A stretch of 64,000 nucleotides of DNA from Hermatobates lingyangjiaoensis (taxonomy: Eukaryota > Arthropoda > Insecta > Hemiptera > Hermatobatidae): the NCBI GenBank assembly GCA_026182355.1, contig JAPFBL010000167.1, positions 434,001 to 498,000 of the forward strand, given 5' to 3'. Positions 23,646-33,945 of the stretch are shown in pieces. Made by a program: the position numbers and the translations under genes. The notes beneath the pieces were generated by a model, which was not told where the DNA came from, searched no databases, and saw nothing but the letters and a program-made list of their open reading frames with translations. Each line of letters begins with the position of its first letter. Within the stretch, counting starts at the first letter, position 1.

Positions 23646-23893
23646 CAAACCACACTAAGAAATGGGAAAACAAGACTAAAATCTTTCAACCGTAGCAAGC
23701 GGTCTTCGTCAGAGTCAAAAACTCAACTGAAACACCAGATGTTTTCTGCATCTAGTGTTTCAGTTGGGTTTTTGACTCTGACGGAGACCGCTTGTTACGG
23801 TTGAAAGATCTTAGTCCTGTTTTCCCATTTCTTAGTGTGGTTTGATCATTGATTGTTATTTCACGTGTTTATGTGAAATCTTTATATATATAT
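23641..23893. mobile_element. Family A foldback, copy A7 (longest palindrome)
   Basis: The arms extend further inward than in other copies, through aactgaaacaccagatg / catctagtgtttcagtt, around a tiny loop (ttttctg). That inner part equals the interior sequence of copy A5 (9640-9680), so the two halves are head-to-head copies of one longer terminal repeat. The right arm carries CTGACGG, one base off the usual CTGACGA. Confidence 0.87.
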
Positions 23894-24919
23894 GCAACAT
23901 GCTAAATAAACAGATTAAAAAAAAACCTCAAGCCATTCTGAGGTAAATACCACACAATTACGGATTGCACAACTAATGAATTAAACTTAAGGCAGTTTCT
24001 ATAAAAGGATTTGAAACAAAAATGTGAGAGAAACTTATAAAAATCACAGGAATACATTCTTAAAAGGGACTAAAACCCTTCAAGATTGTAGTTGTCCTTG
24101 TCAGAACAAGTCAAATGAAATTCAATTTGCGATTCTGTCTGAACCGTTACTTTGTTGAAAGATCTTAGTCCTTTTTTTCAGAATTATTTATTGTAATTTA
24201 TACATTAATATATGTACATTTATTTACAAACAGAACACTAATCTGTGATTCTATCTTAATCTATGGGTAATTGTGTATTCAAAAGAATTATACTTGTTTC
24301 TGAAATAAATTATTATTTTGCACGATTGAATTTAATTAATGCAATAGGTGTAGCAAGCTGAATAAAGTTATTAATAAAAAGACTTTAAAAGTTTTTTAAA
24401 AATAGTATGGCAACAAAAACAGGTCTTACACTAAATAATAAATCAATATAGAAACAGTGTTACTATGTGTCATCACTAGGGGCACTCGAATTCTGTTAAC
24501 ATATCACGATTATTTCTAAATGTCAATTTCCTGGAACTTCAAAATGCAATAATAAAATTTAGTTTATAAAAAAAAATATTGCGAAAAAGTTGTATAATAT
24601 TTAAAATTTAAGAAATGTTGAATAAAGGAAGTAAACGATAATTCACACGAGTTCAAAGGAAGACTTAATGAAAACATAGAAGCAGTGCCATAAAGCTGAA
24701 ACCACGAATTCATAGTGCTTGTATCTTGTTACATAACGTGATAGGTTTTATGATTTTATCTTTGGTATTAAATTCCTTAGCACATGGCTGAAGGAGTGAA
24801 TAAGAAATAAGTTAAATGCAACAAAGAATTCGTCTGAAAAAAATATTGCGCTCTCGAATCTGATAAAGAAGAAAGAAGGTATTCAAAAGTTAGAAGAAAA
24901 TAGTTTTATCATCAACTTG
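23894..24919. other. AT-rich DNA, nothing seen
   Basis: A stray family-A-like word (gttgaaagatcttagtcctt) lies at 24152-24175. No gene recognised. Confidence 0.55.
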
Positions 24920-25950
24920 ATCAATCCATCTATTCAGTATAGCACTATAAATTATTTCACACCAAACTGCTGATACATCAAAATCTACTTGTTCAATATC
25001 TCTACTCAGTATAAGTCTACAAAATACTTCATCATAAACTCCTGACACATCAAAATATACTTGCTCAATACGTGTACTCAGTATAAGTTTACAAAATACT
25101 TCAAACTCTTAACCCATCTAAAACTACTTGCTCAATACCTGTACTCAGTATAAGTCTACAAAATACTTCATCACAAACTCCTGACACATCAAAATCTACT
25201 TGCTGAATACCTCTACTCAGTATAATTCTACAAAATACTTCATCACAAACTCCTGACACATCAAAATCTACTTGCTCAATACGTGTATTCAGTATAAGTT
25301 TACAAAATACTTCAAACTCTTAACCCATCCAAAACTACTTGCTCAATACCTCTACTCAGTATAAGTCTACAAAATACTTCATCACAAACTCCTGACACAT
25401 CAAAATCTACTTGCTGAATACCTCTACTCAGTATAATTCTACAAAATACTTCATCACAAACTCCTGACACATCAAAATCTACTTGCTGAATACCTCTACT
25501 CAGTATAAGTCTACAAAATACTTCATCACAAACTCCTGACACATCAAAATCTACTTGCTGAATACCTCTACTCAGTATAATTCTACAAAATACTTCATCA
25601 CAAACTCCTGACACATCAAAATCTACTTGCTGAATACCTCTACTCAGTATAATTCTACAAAATACTTCATCACAAACTCCTGATACATCAAAATCTACTT
25701 GCTGAATACCTCTACTCAGTATAATTCTACAAAATACTTCATCACAAACTCCTGACACATCAAAATCTACTTGCTCAATACGTGTACTCAGTATAAGTTT
25801 ACAAAATACTTCAAACTCTTAACCCATCCAAAACTACTTGCTCAATACCTCTCCTCAGTATAAGTCTACAAAATACTTCATCACAAACTCCTGATCCATC
25901 CAAATCAACTTACATATCTTCTACTCAGTATAAACTTTAAACTACTTCAC
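24920..25950. repeat. Tandem satellite array, 72-bp unit, with a ~67-bp variant
   Basis: About 13-14 units share aaaatacttcatcacaaact, then cctgacacatcaaaatctac, ttgctgaatacctctactca and gtataattct. Most are exactly 72 bp and nearly identical. A shorter variant with aaatacttcaaactcttaac recurs at about 25085, 25306 and 25800, giving a higher-order pattern. Because 72 is divisible by three, the minus strand stays open for 148 codons (25312-25758) with a 24-residue repeat containing SGVCDEVFCR; I regard that frame as a by-product. Confidence 0.92.
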
Positions 25951-27030
25951 TACAAAGTACTACTCCAAAACCTACTCATTAACATATCGCTCAAACTGAG
26001 AATGTTTTCCCGCTGTAAAATTGGGAGAACAAAACACAATAAAAAGACAAGAAGGAATAATAGAATGGAATAGGAAGGGTCAAGGCAAATAGAAGGAGGA
26101 TTCCTTCCATACTTCAGCATCCCGCCAACTACTTTCTGATATAACAATACCTATTGTTATAGTATGGAGGATCCAAATTTAGAGGAACCATTTATTTGGT
26201 TCTTAAAGCGACAGCACAAATAATTCAGAACCCTACCGATTTCACCACAAGTCCCAACTTAAAAAAATTTAATTTTTAAAAAATAAAAAAATATAATGTT
26301 GACTGATGAAAAAAATATACACAATTATAAATGAATATATCAAGATAAAACAATAAAGATCACACTTAAAGAGGATATTTCAATTAAGTTAGCAAGAGTC
26401 AGACTTCGCACACTAAAATAATCATTTCTAATAAAAACGAAACTACTCTACTTCTCAAATAATAAATGGGATAAGTTATTACAAAATATGAAGGCCTGAC
26501 TTACCATTAGAGGAAAGTAATGCTGCATTCATTACATTTCAAACTGAAATAACAACTAGAATATCTTTACGATGTTTCTAACATAAACTTGAAAATAAGT
26601 TAATAAAGAAACGCTGTAATAACACTATCTCTTATATTCTCAGTTTAACACTTTCATTTAGCTGCAACTTGTTACAGTAATGATAAGCTCATTTAAACTA
26701 CTTACAGATATACGAGCGTTCCAAAGCCACGTATACACAGGGCAGTGTTAGTATATTAATGCAATATACTATAATGGGATTATTAAAACAATATTTCTGT
26801 TACAGCATTTAACTATATTTTTTCTTTTATGACAAACTTTAATGTAAATATATTTTATATTTTTGTATTCATTGTGTTTTGATCACTTATGTTTGTTGTT
26901 TTATATTTTGTTTACTGAGTTTTAGAGTTTGAGCTCATTTTTAATTTCTTTTTCTATCTTTTAAAGTACAAAAAATACTTTCTTTACCGTAAATATACTC
27001 TTTTACTATTGTTTATTGTATATTGTGCTA
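25951..27030. other. AT-rich DNA, nothing seen
   Basis: No gene or repeat family recognised. A short low-complexity minus-strand frame at 25950-26147 is not credible. Confidence 0.55.
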
Positions 27031-27034
27031 TACT

Positions 27035-27385
27035 TTTTCGATGAAATTACGATCCGAAACGGAGACAAATAAAGTTCAATGTAGAAGAAGAAACATAGAA
27101 AAATTAAAAACACACATTTATCGTCTCTAATTTTCGGTTTGAACCGTCTTCAGGAGGGTTAAGCGAGAGAAACCAAGCGCACTGATACAGAGACGGTTGG
27201 AGACCAACAGTGTTGCCGCAAATTAAATTAATTCTTGTTTACCTTATTCTCTGTGACCGGGCACGGCAACATTGTTGGTCTCCAACCGTCTCTGTACCTC
27301 TGCGCTGGTTTTGCTGTCTTATCTCTCCTGAATACGGTTCAAACCGAAAATTAGAAACTGTAAGTCTGTGTCTTTAACATATCTA
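27035..27385. mobile_element. Family B PLE-like foldback, copy B2
   Basis: Left arm: tttttcgatgaaattacgat, cgaaacggagacaaataaag, ... ttttcggtttgaaccgtctt, caggag. Right arm: ctcctgaatacggttcaaac, cgaaaattag. The spacer holds gagacggttggagaccaaca, gtgttgccgc and its inverse. The left half carries, on the minus strand, CTGAAGA-CGGTT-CA-AACCG-AAAA; the right half has CTGAATA. Same architecture as B3, which has a longer spacer. Confidence 0.8.
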
Positions 27386-27545
27386 TGCAATGTATACTAT
27401 CGAATAAGACTTCTAAAATATCTCAGCGTGCCAGCATTGTGAACTATACCACGAATTTAATTATAAATAAACTTCACCTCGCTCCTTTTAGACTATTTAT
27501 TTTATATAACCCATAATATCTTTTTGGAAATAGATAGATAGATAG
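27386..27545. other. AT-rich spacer with GATA microsatellite
   Basis: A short (GATA)n tract lies at about 27529-27545, directly before the next tandem array. Confidence 0.7.
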
Positions 27546-28215
27546 AAGCCCAAAGAAGCTTTAGTGTACTATGCAACATACGAGGTCAGACGGATTTATG
27601 TATTTACCACTCAAACAACATTTCAATGACTTTTCAACATCGGATTCAACTTCAAGAGTGTTTTTACTTACTCCTGAAGATAAGAAGCTCAAGTGCGCCA
27701 TAAAAAAATACAAGGCCTGACAGATTTATGTATTTATAACTCAAACAGCAATGACTTTATTGCGCCTCATCCATCTTCAAGAGCACATTTAGTTACTCTT
27801 GAAGATGAAAAGGTCCAAATAAGCTTTAGTATATCATACAACGTACGAGGTCAGACGGATTTATGTATTTACCACTCAAACAACATTTCAATGACTTTAC
27901 AACATCTGATTCATCTTCAAGAGCATGAATCTTCTTTACTTACCTTTGAAGAAGGATAGCTCAAAGAAGCTCACGTTTTCTATATAAAAAATCACATATA
28001 TATAAACTCACGTATATATAAAACTACACTTATATATAAAACTCACGTATATATAAAAAATACGAGGCCTGACAGATTTATTTATATAACTCAAACAGCA
28101 ATTGAATGCCTATATTGCACCTCATACATCTTCAAGAGTATCTTTAGTTACTATTGAAGATGAAAAGAACCATAGAAGCTTTAGTATGGCATACAACGAG
28201 GAAGGTTTTATTTTA
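27546..28215. repeat. Imperfect tandem repeat (~131-136 bp) with an internal hairpin
   Basis: Four units begin with cgaggtcagacggatttatg or the variant aaggcctgacagatttatg at about 27581, 27712, 27848 and 28061. Each contains ctcaaacaacatttcaatga or similar, then a short palindrome of the type catcttcaagag ... tactcttgaagatga. The last interval is longer because of an inserted cacgtatatataaaac-type repeat (27970-28050). The plus-strand frame at 27693-27959 is incidental. Confidence 0.8.
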
Positions 28216-28925
28216 TGCAACCGAAATAACAATTGAATTTCGATTATAAATTACGTACATAGGCGTACATGTACGTACGTACGTACAGAGGCAATTTAAA
28301 CTTCTTAAAATTAAATGTTCGTGAATAGTTTTATAAATACAAACATTATCAGTTTAAATGGCATGTGAAGAAGAATATTATATTACAAACGCGTGAATAT
28401 TATACGAGTATTATCACATTCGCGTGAAATGTCAACGAATAAAATTTTTGCTTATTCATTTATCAAAAGTAAGATAAATTAGTCATATGTTACAGTAATT
28501 TTCTATAAATATATACACAAAATCCGGTTAAATATCACCGGGAAAAGATCAATAAATGCTCGAAAAGTGTAGCTTTTCATAAAACATTTGCGAAGGTGCC
28601 TTCTTTAATTTTTCTATTATGACTAAATACCAGAGTTTAAGTGGTTGCACAACAAGTGGGATATTTGGAAGTTAATGATTTCAGTTATTTAGAGCACGCT
28701 TGTATGTTTTGTTATTCGTGTTTTATGTAATTATTATAATAGCGTGGAGCTTAATGAAATTCCATTAAACTGGTTTGTTTTCGATAGGAGAGGTGATAGT
28801 CATCGGATGAAGCATGTACAATATGAACGGCTTCGTGAAAGAAGGCTTGATTTTGACAAGATATATTAAATAGACGATGAGGAGGCTTTTACTGGGACAC
28901 AGCGATAGGAGAGATACCATCTAGA
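28216..28925. other. No gene seen; short ACGT repeat
   Basis: A (ACGT)n-like tract (gtacgtacgtacgtac) stands at about 28268-28285. Nothing else recognised. Confidence 0.6.
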
Positions 28926-29226
28926 GGTGAGAGCGATGTGTTTAGTTAATGAAGACCGGGCGAAGCAGCGCTGGCTTAGAGAGAGGGTGCCGCCGCCGGC
29001 TGTGTGTCCAGCTTCAACAGGTGACCCGCACACAACCTTGCCTCGACTATCTTTAGGCCACAATCAATACAGCCCGCCCACCGATGGCTTTCTGTTAGCA
29101 ATGGCTAATACTTCCAGCCACAGCTATGCCTTAAATAACTACCCATGTCAAACCAAACATTTTATCAACAAAAATATCCCTTGTACTCGTTATACTGAAA
29201 GAAACATATTTATTATTAAAAAGTAA
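28926..29226 (+). other. GC-richer block with open frames on both strands, unrecognised
   Basis: The stretch at 28950-29100 is clearly GC-richer than its flanks (it contains gccgccgccggctgtgtg), with a 99-codon plus-strand frame and a 65-codon minus-strand frame overlapping. Neither shows a domain, conserved splice pattern or NLK sequence. Could be regulatory DNA or an old repeat. Confidence 0.25.
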
Positions 29227-29357
29227 GCTGGTAAACACATGCTTACTCTGATTCATTATCTCACGGTTGTCTGTAGAAAAATATCTATGAACTTCTATCT
29301 ATTATATCTATTACATTTATTACAATGTTTTAAACCGTAACATGCACCATTTTAGTT
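29227..29357. other. AT-rich spacer
   Basis: Nothing recognised. Confidence 0.6.
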
Positions 29358-29676
29358 TTTATTATTGTTTAAACCGATCCCGTAACGGGTGATAACGTCA
29401 GCCGTTTACCTGCTTTTTGTTCGATCGGTAATTCTACAGATTCTACATTGGGAGTCCTAAATTTTACCTAATTGAAGGGCATTTCGAGTAGGGGATCTTT
29501 AACGAGTACCTGACATCGTACAGACTCGGGACCAACGACTTAACATCCCCCTCTGAGAAACGACATACTCAGATTTATTGACTTCGCGAGTAAATAAATC
29601 GAGTGTCAGGTGGGGATTGAACCCCAGGCTACCAGCCCAGAGGCGAGTACGTTAACCACTGAGCTACCCTGGCCCT
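29358..29676 (-). mobile_element. tRNA-derived SINE, copy S3 (3' end type 1)
   Basis: Minus-strand head with GTAGCTCAGTGGTTAACG and TGGGGTTCAATCCCC; long body with CTCGATTTATTTACTCGCG; type-1 end (GGTAAACGGCTGACGTTATC, then ACCCGTTACGGGATCGGTTT). One of the more complete type-1 copies. Confidence 0.9.
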
Positions 29677-30815
29677 AACATAAACCATTACTTTCTCATA
29701 ATACAATAATGATGAATCCCATTGAGACATTTTGACAAAACAACAGTATTTGATAACTATAAATAAAGTAAATACTGTTTAATTAATTATAAGTTATTTA
29801 TAAACAACTATTTAATAAATAAATAGTATTCGAAATCAAATAAAACATCTGGGTTTCCTCCATGAACCCCAGCCCTTTGCTTTAAATAAGGCATAAGTTA
29901 CTGTTACTGTTACTGTAAGTTACTGTTTGGGATAACTTCACAAAATAATTCTCCTCTCTTTCTTGCTTTATCAGCCATCTAATTCACGAACTATATTGAA
30001 AAACATACTATCATTCTGAAACACTCAGAGAACGTTTTGGCAATGTGTTTAATTTGTACATGTTAGTACAGTACAGTACTAACTAATGAATGAGTACAGT
30101 TTGTAAAAACCAATTTTTCCCTAATTTGGCATATAACTATTTTTCTTAAAATGTTTTTGATAAGTAATATACAGTTGTTGAAAAACTCTAATCATATAGA
30201 GAGATTTAGTCGGAAACTTGTTAGAGCTGATCAAACTTATGAGATCTAATGTTTTATTTATTTGATAATATTTTTAAAGCCATTGTTGTAAAAATAATAA
30301 CTTATTTATCAAGCAAATAAATAAATCATATTAAATGGAGACAAACTTTTTTCTTGTTTTTAAAGTATGTTGTTCTAGAGTTCATCTTTGGCATTGCTAG
30401 GGGAGTGGATAGGCATGATTCATTTCTTTGTTGACTTCCATTATAATTATAGGAGAACAAGATTACGGGCTCATTTCACATCAGATTCATAAATTTAACT
30501 AGCCAAACTTTATTAAAATCGAGATCGTTAACTAGTACTTACATTGTACTCGTTATCGTACATGCATCGAACATAACAATACGCTATACTTGCATCGTAC
30601 ATGTATCATACATCACAAACAATATATAGGAATATATTTTATATTGTGCCATATATTACTTTTTTTATCCTTTTATAATTTTTTTGTTTTTTTTTATTTT
30701 TAATTACATAGTATTAATTTCCTTCATTTGTTTTGTACTTATTTTTTTATTTAGGTTATTTAACGACTTTTTTATTTATATTTATTTACTTCCTTATTCT
30801 CCCTCGTAGGAAAGG
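29677..30815. other. AT-rich DNA, nothing seen
   Basis: Short direct repeats (ctgttactgttactgtaagttactg) at 29900-29925; otherwise nothing recognised. Confidence 0.6.
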
Positions 30816-31010
30816 TGGCAACGCTGCTAAAATTTGTTTGAGTTCTGTTCGGACAAGGTACTCGAACATAATAGGTGTCCAATACCATTCAAGTTGAGGT
30901 CGACAGATGTCAAAATATCGTTGTGAGTCTTGTCTCTAACTTTTTGTTTTGTTTTCATTATGTTTAAAGTGTTTACAGTCCAATCGGGCTAACAAATAGC
31001 TACAAATAAC
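30816..31010 (+). mobile_element. Family I PLE-like terminal repeat, copy 1 (degraded)
   Basis: Contains ttgaggtcgacagatgtcaa, then aatatcgttgtgagtcttgt and a T-rich end, with cagtccaatcgggctaac at the edge. GACA-GA-TGTC forms the hairpin before AAAATATCG. The CTGAAGA box has decayed to TTGAGGT. It resembles copy 2 (31104) and family D in layout. Confidence 0.5.
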
Positions 31011-31225
31011 CAGGCATTAGCAAGTTTTCGGATCGACCCTTCATTCTTAAATGTTTCAACTCCACTCCAGTTTGCTGGTGCCACTCGAATGGTGTATTTC
31101 TACCTGAAGACGATAGATATCGAAATATCGTAAAGTGAGATTATCTGTGAAGTTTTTTACGTGTTATTTTAAATTCTTTGTCCCAATCAGTCCTTTGGGA
31201 TGGATCGTTTTTCAATTATCATATA
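31011..31225 (+). mobile_element. Family I PLE-like terminal repeat, copy 2
   Basis: At 31104-31125 the core reads CTGAAGA, CGATA-GA-TATCG, AAATATCG: a perfect 5-bp stem with a two-base loop. Downstream follow a T-rich stretch, cccaatcagtcctttggga and a short TA run. No coding capacity. Confidence 0.6.
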
Positions 31226-32333
31226 TATAAATCATCTCAATTTAAAATTGCATGAAATAGTTTTACTATTTGTAAACATAACAAAATAAACTTAAGTTTG
31301 TAAACCACTAATGATTACTATAGAATCGTAAATCACAACCACGGGAAATTGTAATATTGTTTTACCAATTTTTGTATAAATATTTATGTCTTCTTGATAA
31401 AATATACTTAGTTCCAATGACGATAAGGAAAGCAACCCAAACATACCAAGCAGCGCAGAATCAACTGATCATGCGACTCTGACGAGAACTAGATACACCT
31501 AGTTCTGAAGGAACTAGGAGTATAACTGACGAGAAAGCAAGCTCCTAGTCCTATTCCTGATTTTTTTTTACGGTAGTTGAGACGTTGAATTATACAGTTA
31601 CACTATATTTATACAGATAGTGTAACAGTCGAGAAGAATACAATTATACAATCTGTAGACTTAGAATATATCTTAGAATGGGAGTCATAAAAGAACAGCT
31701 GTCCTGAATACGTAATAAAGTTTGTCCTAAGAAATAACAAGTAAGATCACACTAATATGTTTTCTTAATATATGAAAAAGAACTATTTGAATATACAATA
31801 TACACTCATAATAACTGAATTATAATTCCATGTTAAGACGTATTGGAGTTCGTACCGAAAATGCATTAACGATATAACGATTATAGCATCTATATATCTA
31901 GAAATATAACAAATAATATGAAATAGTTTTACTGAAGAATGGTAAATCATGACAAAGGCAAATTCAGAAAATATTGTGATATTTCTATACTACTTGTTGT
32001 ATAAATATTTATTCACTTGTTGAAAAATGAAATGAAATTAAGTCAAACGATATTAGGAGAAACGACTGAAACATACCAGTAATAAAAAAGAGTGAGTAAT
32101 GATCTTACTAATGTAATTTTAAGAAAGAGAGTAAGTGAGTAAATCATAGAGCATAGTAATTTGGGTGAAATATTATACCAATTAAATACAGTAGGAAGAA
32201 ATTAAGAAGAAAATGTAAACAAAAACGATTATAGTCACATATTTCAACAAAACTTCCGACTTGCCAGTAAATAAAGAGAATATATGTAAAAAACAAGATC
32301 TTACAATAAGGCTGTACAATAAAATCAACGTCT
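31226..32333. other. AT-rich DNA, nothing seen
   Basis: A short palindromic stretch with ctagttctgaaggaactag at 31500-31520. No gene recognised. Confidence 0.55.
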
Positions 32334-32525
32334 AAAGCATAATAAGAAATGAAAAAAAAATGACCAAGATCTTTCAAACAAAGGTAGCGGTCTTCTTCAG
32401 AGTCCAAACTGATTTGGACTCTTGTCTTTGTCAGTTTTCAAACAGTATCAGTTTGGACTCTGACGAAGACGGCTTCCTTTGGTTGAAAAATCTTAGTCGT
32501 TTTTCTGATTTTCTACTGTGGTTAC
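32334..32525. mobile_element. Family A foldback, old copy A8
   Basis: Clearly diverged arms: ataagaaatgaaaaaaaaat, gaccaagatctttcaaacaa, ... cggtcttcttcagagtcc, mirrored by ggactctgacgaagacggct, ... tggttgaaaaatcttagtc. The core retains CTGACGA and a hairpin (AAGACGG ... CCTTTGGTT) despite the drift. No (TA)n is left. It lies about 490 bp downstream of the nemo exon within the intron. Confidence 0.7.
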
Positions 32526-33009
32526 AGAGACACAAATGAAAAAAACACTGTGAATTCTTTCTTTATGATGTAAAGTCCCTTTTACATTCTTCTCTCATTG
32601 TTCAAAGTATATAAAGTATATATATTGATGACTTTATGTTGTTCGGTGAAAACTTTTCGTATCTTTTGGTTTTTTTTTCTGACCTCGTACTGTGTTACCG
32701 ACAGATATCCTGTTTAAAATGTTTAAATATCTGTTTTATGTGCTGATATTTATACTATTTTTATAAATGTACATAAAACAGGAAAATACAGTGCATCATT
32801 TTTTTTCTCTCTTTTCCTTCAAATATAGTTGTACCGAAAATTAAAGGGGAGTAAGTTGCCTATATATTAAATGTGCCTCTTCAGTTTATATCTAAAGCTA
32901 AATATAATAAATAATAATTATTATATTTTTATATAGTAGAATTAGTATCGATAATATTAATTTAGATTAGTGAATCTCAGTTAAGTATAATAACAGTGGA
33001 TTCACTTAC
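32526..33009 (-). other. Intron sequence 3' of the nemo exon
   Basis: AT-rich, no coding signal. It begins (minus strand) with the donor GTAAGT at 33009-33004. Short TA-rich tracts only. Confidence 0.75.
33004..33009 (-). promoter_or_regulatory. 5' splice donor of the nemo exon
   Basis: GTAAGT read on the minus strand directly after the codon AAC, matching the metazoan donor consensus at all six intronic positions (GTRAGT). It leaves the reading frame in phase 0, so the next exon should start with a complete codon (valine in the family). Confidence 0.88.
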
Positions 33010-33139
33010 GTTTTCGTGTTTGAAGAAACACAACATTTTGAGCTCCCTGAAGACTCTTTTTGAGGACACAAGGGACTGGAAGACGTTGGGCAGTTTCTTA
33101 AGAGCCACTCTTCTTCCATCCCGTGGGTCGGTAACCGCC
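33010..33139 (-). CDS. nmo: Nemo / Nemo-like kinase (NLK) exon, kinase subdomains I-III
   Basis: A 130-bp internal exon encoding one split codon plus 43 residues of a MAPK-like proline-directed Ser/Thr kinase that acts in Wnt, BMP/TGF-beta and planar-polarity signalling. Visible in order: AVTDPRDG just after the glycine loop; GRRVALKK, whose lysine pair includes the ATP-anchoring lysine of beta strand 3 (subdomain II); LPNVFQSLVSSKRVF; FRELKMLCFFKHEN, helix C with the glutamate that salt-bridges the lysine. The wording fits insect Nemo more closely than vertebrate NLK. The first base completes a TG|G tryptophan codon, as the family sequence (VVWAV) requires. The acceptor (AG 33140-33141) and donor (33004-33009) are both good, and the frame is free of stops. 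This is one exon of a gene that otherwise lies outside the window: the glycine loop and the catalytic and activation loops were not found. Confidence 0.94.
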
Positions 33140-33165
33140 CTGAAGAAGAGAAAACAAGAAATCGT
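33140..33165 (-). promoter_or_regulatory. 3' splice acceptor and polypyrimidine tract of the nemo exon
   Basis: On the minus strand the sequence tgttttctcttcttcag runs straight into the exon: a pyrimidine-rich tract ending in CAG. A plausible branch region (tttaacg) lies about 30 nt upstream. Confidence 0.88.
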
Positions 33166-33621
33166 TAAAAAAAACACATCAAACAAATAATGAGACATAC
33201 ACAAATTAAAGTAAATATAAAAACAGTATTTTGGTGGAAAACAGAAAATGATTGAGTGTTTTTAGTATTTATTTGAATGTTTTACATTTCTTATGAGTAA
33301 AAATGAATAAACTCTAGCAATGTTTACAGATTGAATGTTGCAGAATAGAAAAAGTAAACAGATATGACCAGGAATATAGTAGTAAAACAAAGAACATCTT
33401 CGATGCAAAACACTATGAGGATATGCAAAAAAACTGCAAATGTTACATACATGTGTTTGTATAGATTGTGAGATACTAACTCATTTAGAAAGCATTTGTA
33501 GCACACAACGTATGGGTCAGTTAAATATACTCCAAGTGATCATCTAGTTCTAGTTGACCGATTATAGACTAGTATTTCTTTTTATAATTACTATCAAACA
33601 GAGTTCCTCTGAGGCTCAGTC
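33166..33621 (-). other. Intron sequence 5' of the nemo exon
   Basis: AT-rich; the minus-strand 60-codon frame at 33324-33506 is hydrophobic and unrecognised. No upstream kinase exon is visible. Confidence 0.65.
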
Positions 33622-33945
33622 AGTAATATAAGTTGCAGTGATAGTCCCACAAGGGAACACACGTAGGCCGAGCATTACCCCTTTGTGATAACACACAATG
33701 AAGATTGATTCTACAGTGGGAGTCCTAAATTTTGCCTAACTCAAGTGTATTTAGAGTAGGGATCTTTAATGAGTACATGAAATCGTACAGGCTCGGGACC
33801 GAAGGTTTGACGTCCTTCTCCGAGAGAAGACGTGCTCAGATTCATTCAACTCCCGTATGAATAAATCGATGGCCAGGTGGGGATTGAGCCCCGGTCCTAT
33901 CAGTTCAGAGGCGAGTACGTTAACCACTGAGCTATTCTGGCCTCT
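33622..33945 (-). mobile_element. tRNA-derived SINE, copy S4 (3' end type 2)
   Basis: Minus-strand tRNA-like head (TAGCTCAGTGGTTAACG, CCGGGGCTCAATCCCC) and the common body. Its 3' end differs from S1-S3: GTAGAATCAATCTTCATTGT, then GTGTTATCACAAAGGGGTAA and TGTGTTCCCTTGTGGGACTA. The same end occurs in S7. It sits about 480 bp upstream of the nemo exon in the intron, antisense to S7 and in the same sense as nemo. Confidence 0.88.

Noticed and set aside
25312..25758. A 148-codon minus-strand frame as a repeat protein gene
   Set aside because: The frame follows from the unit length of 72 bp being a multiple of three. Units lack codon-position bias that I can see, the array continues outside the frame, and the ~67-bp variant units break it.
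28866..29226. Additional NLK exon
   Set aside because: It is GC-richer and on the expected side, but neither strand contains kinase motifs (HRD, DFG, APE) or the conserved NLK C-terminal cysteine cluster.
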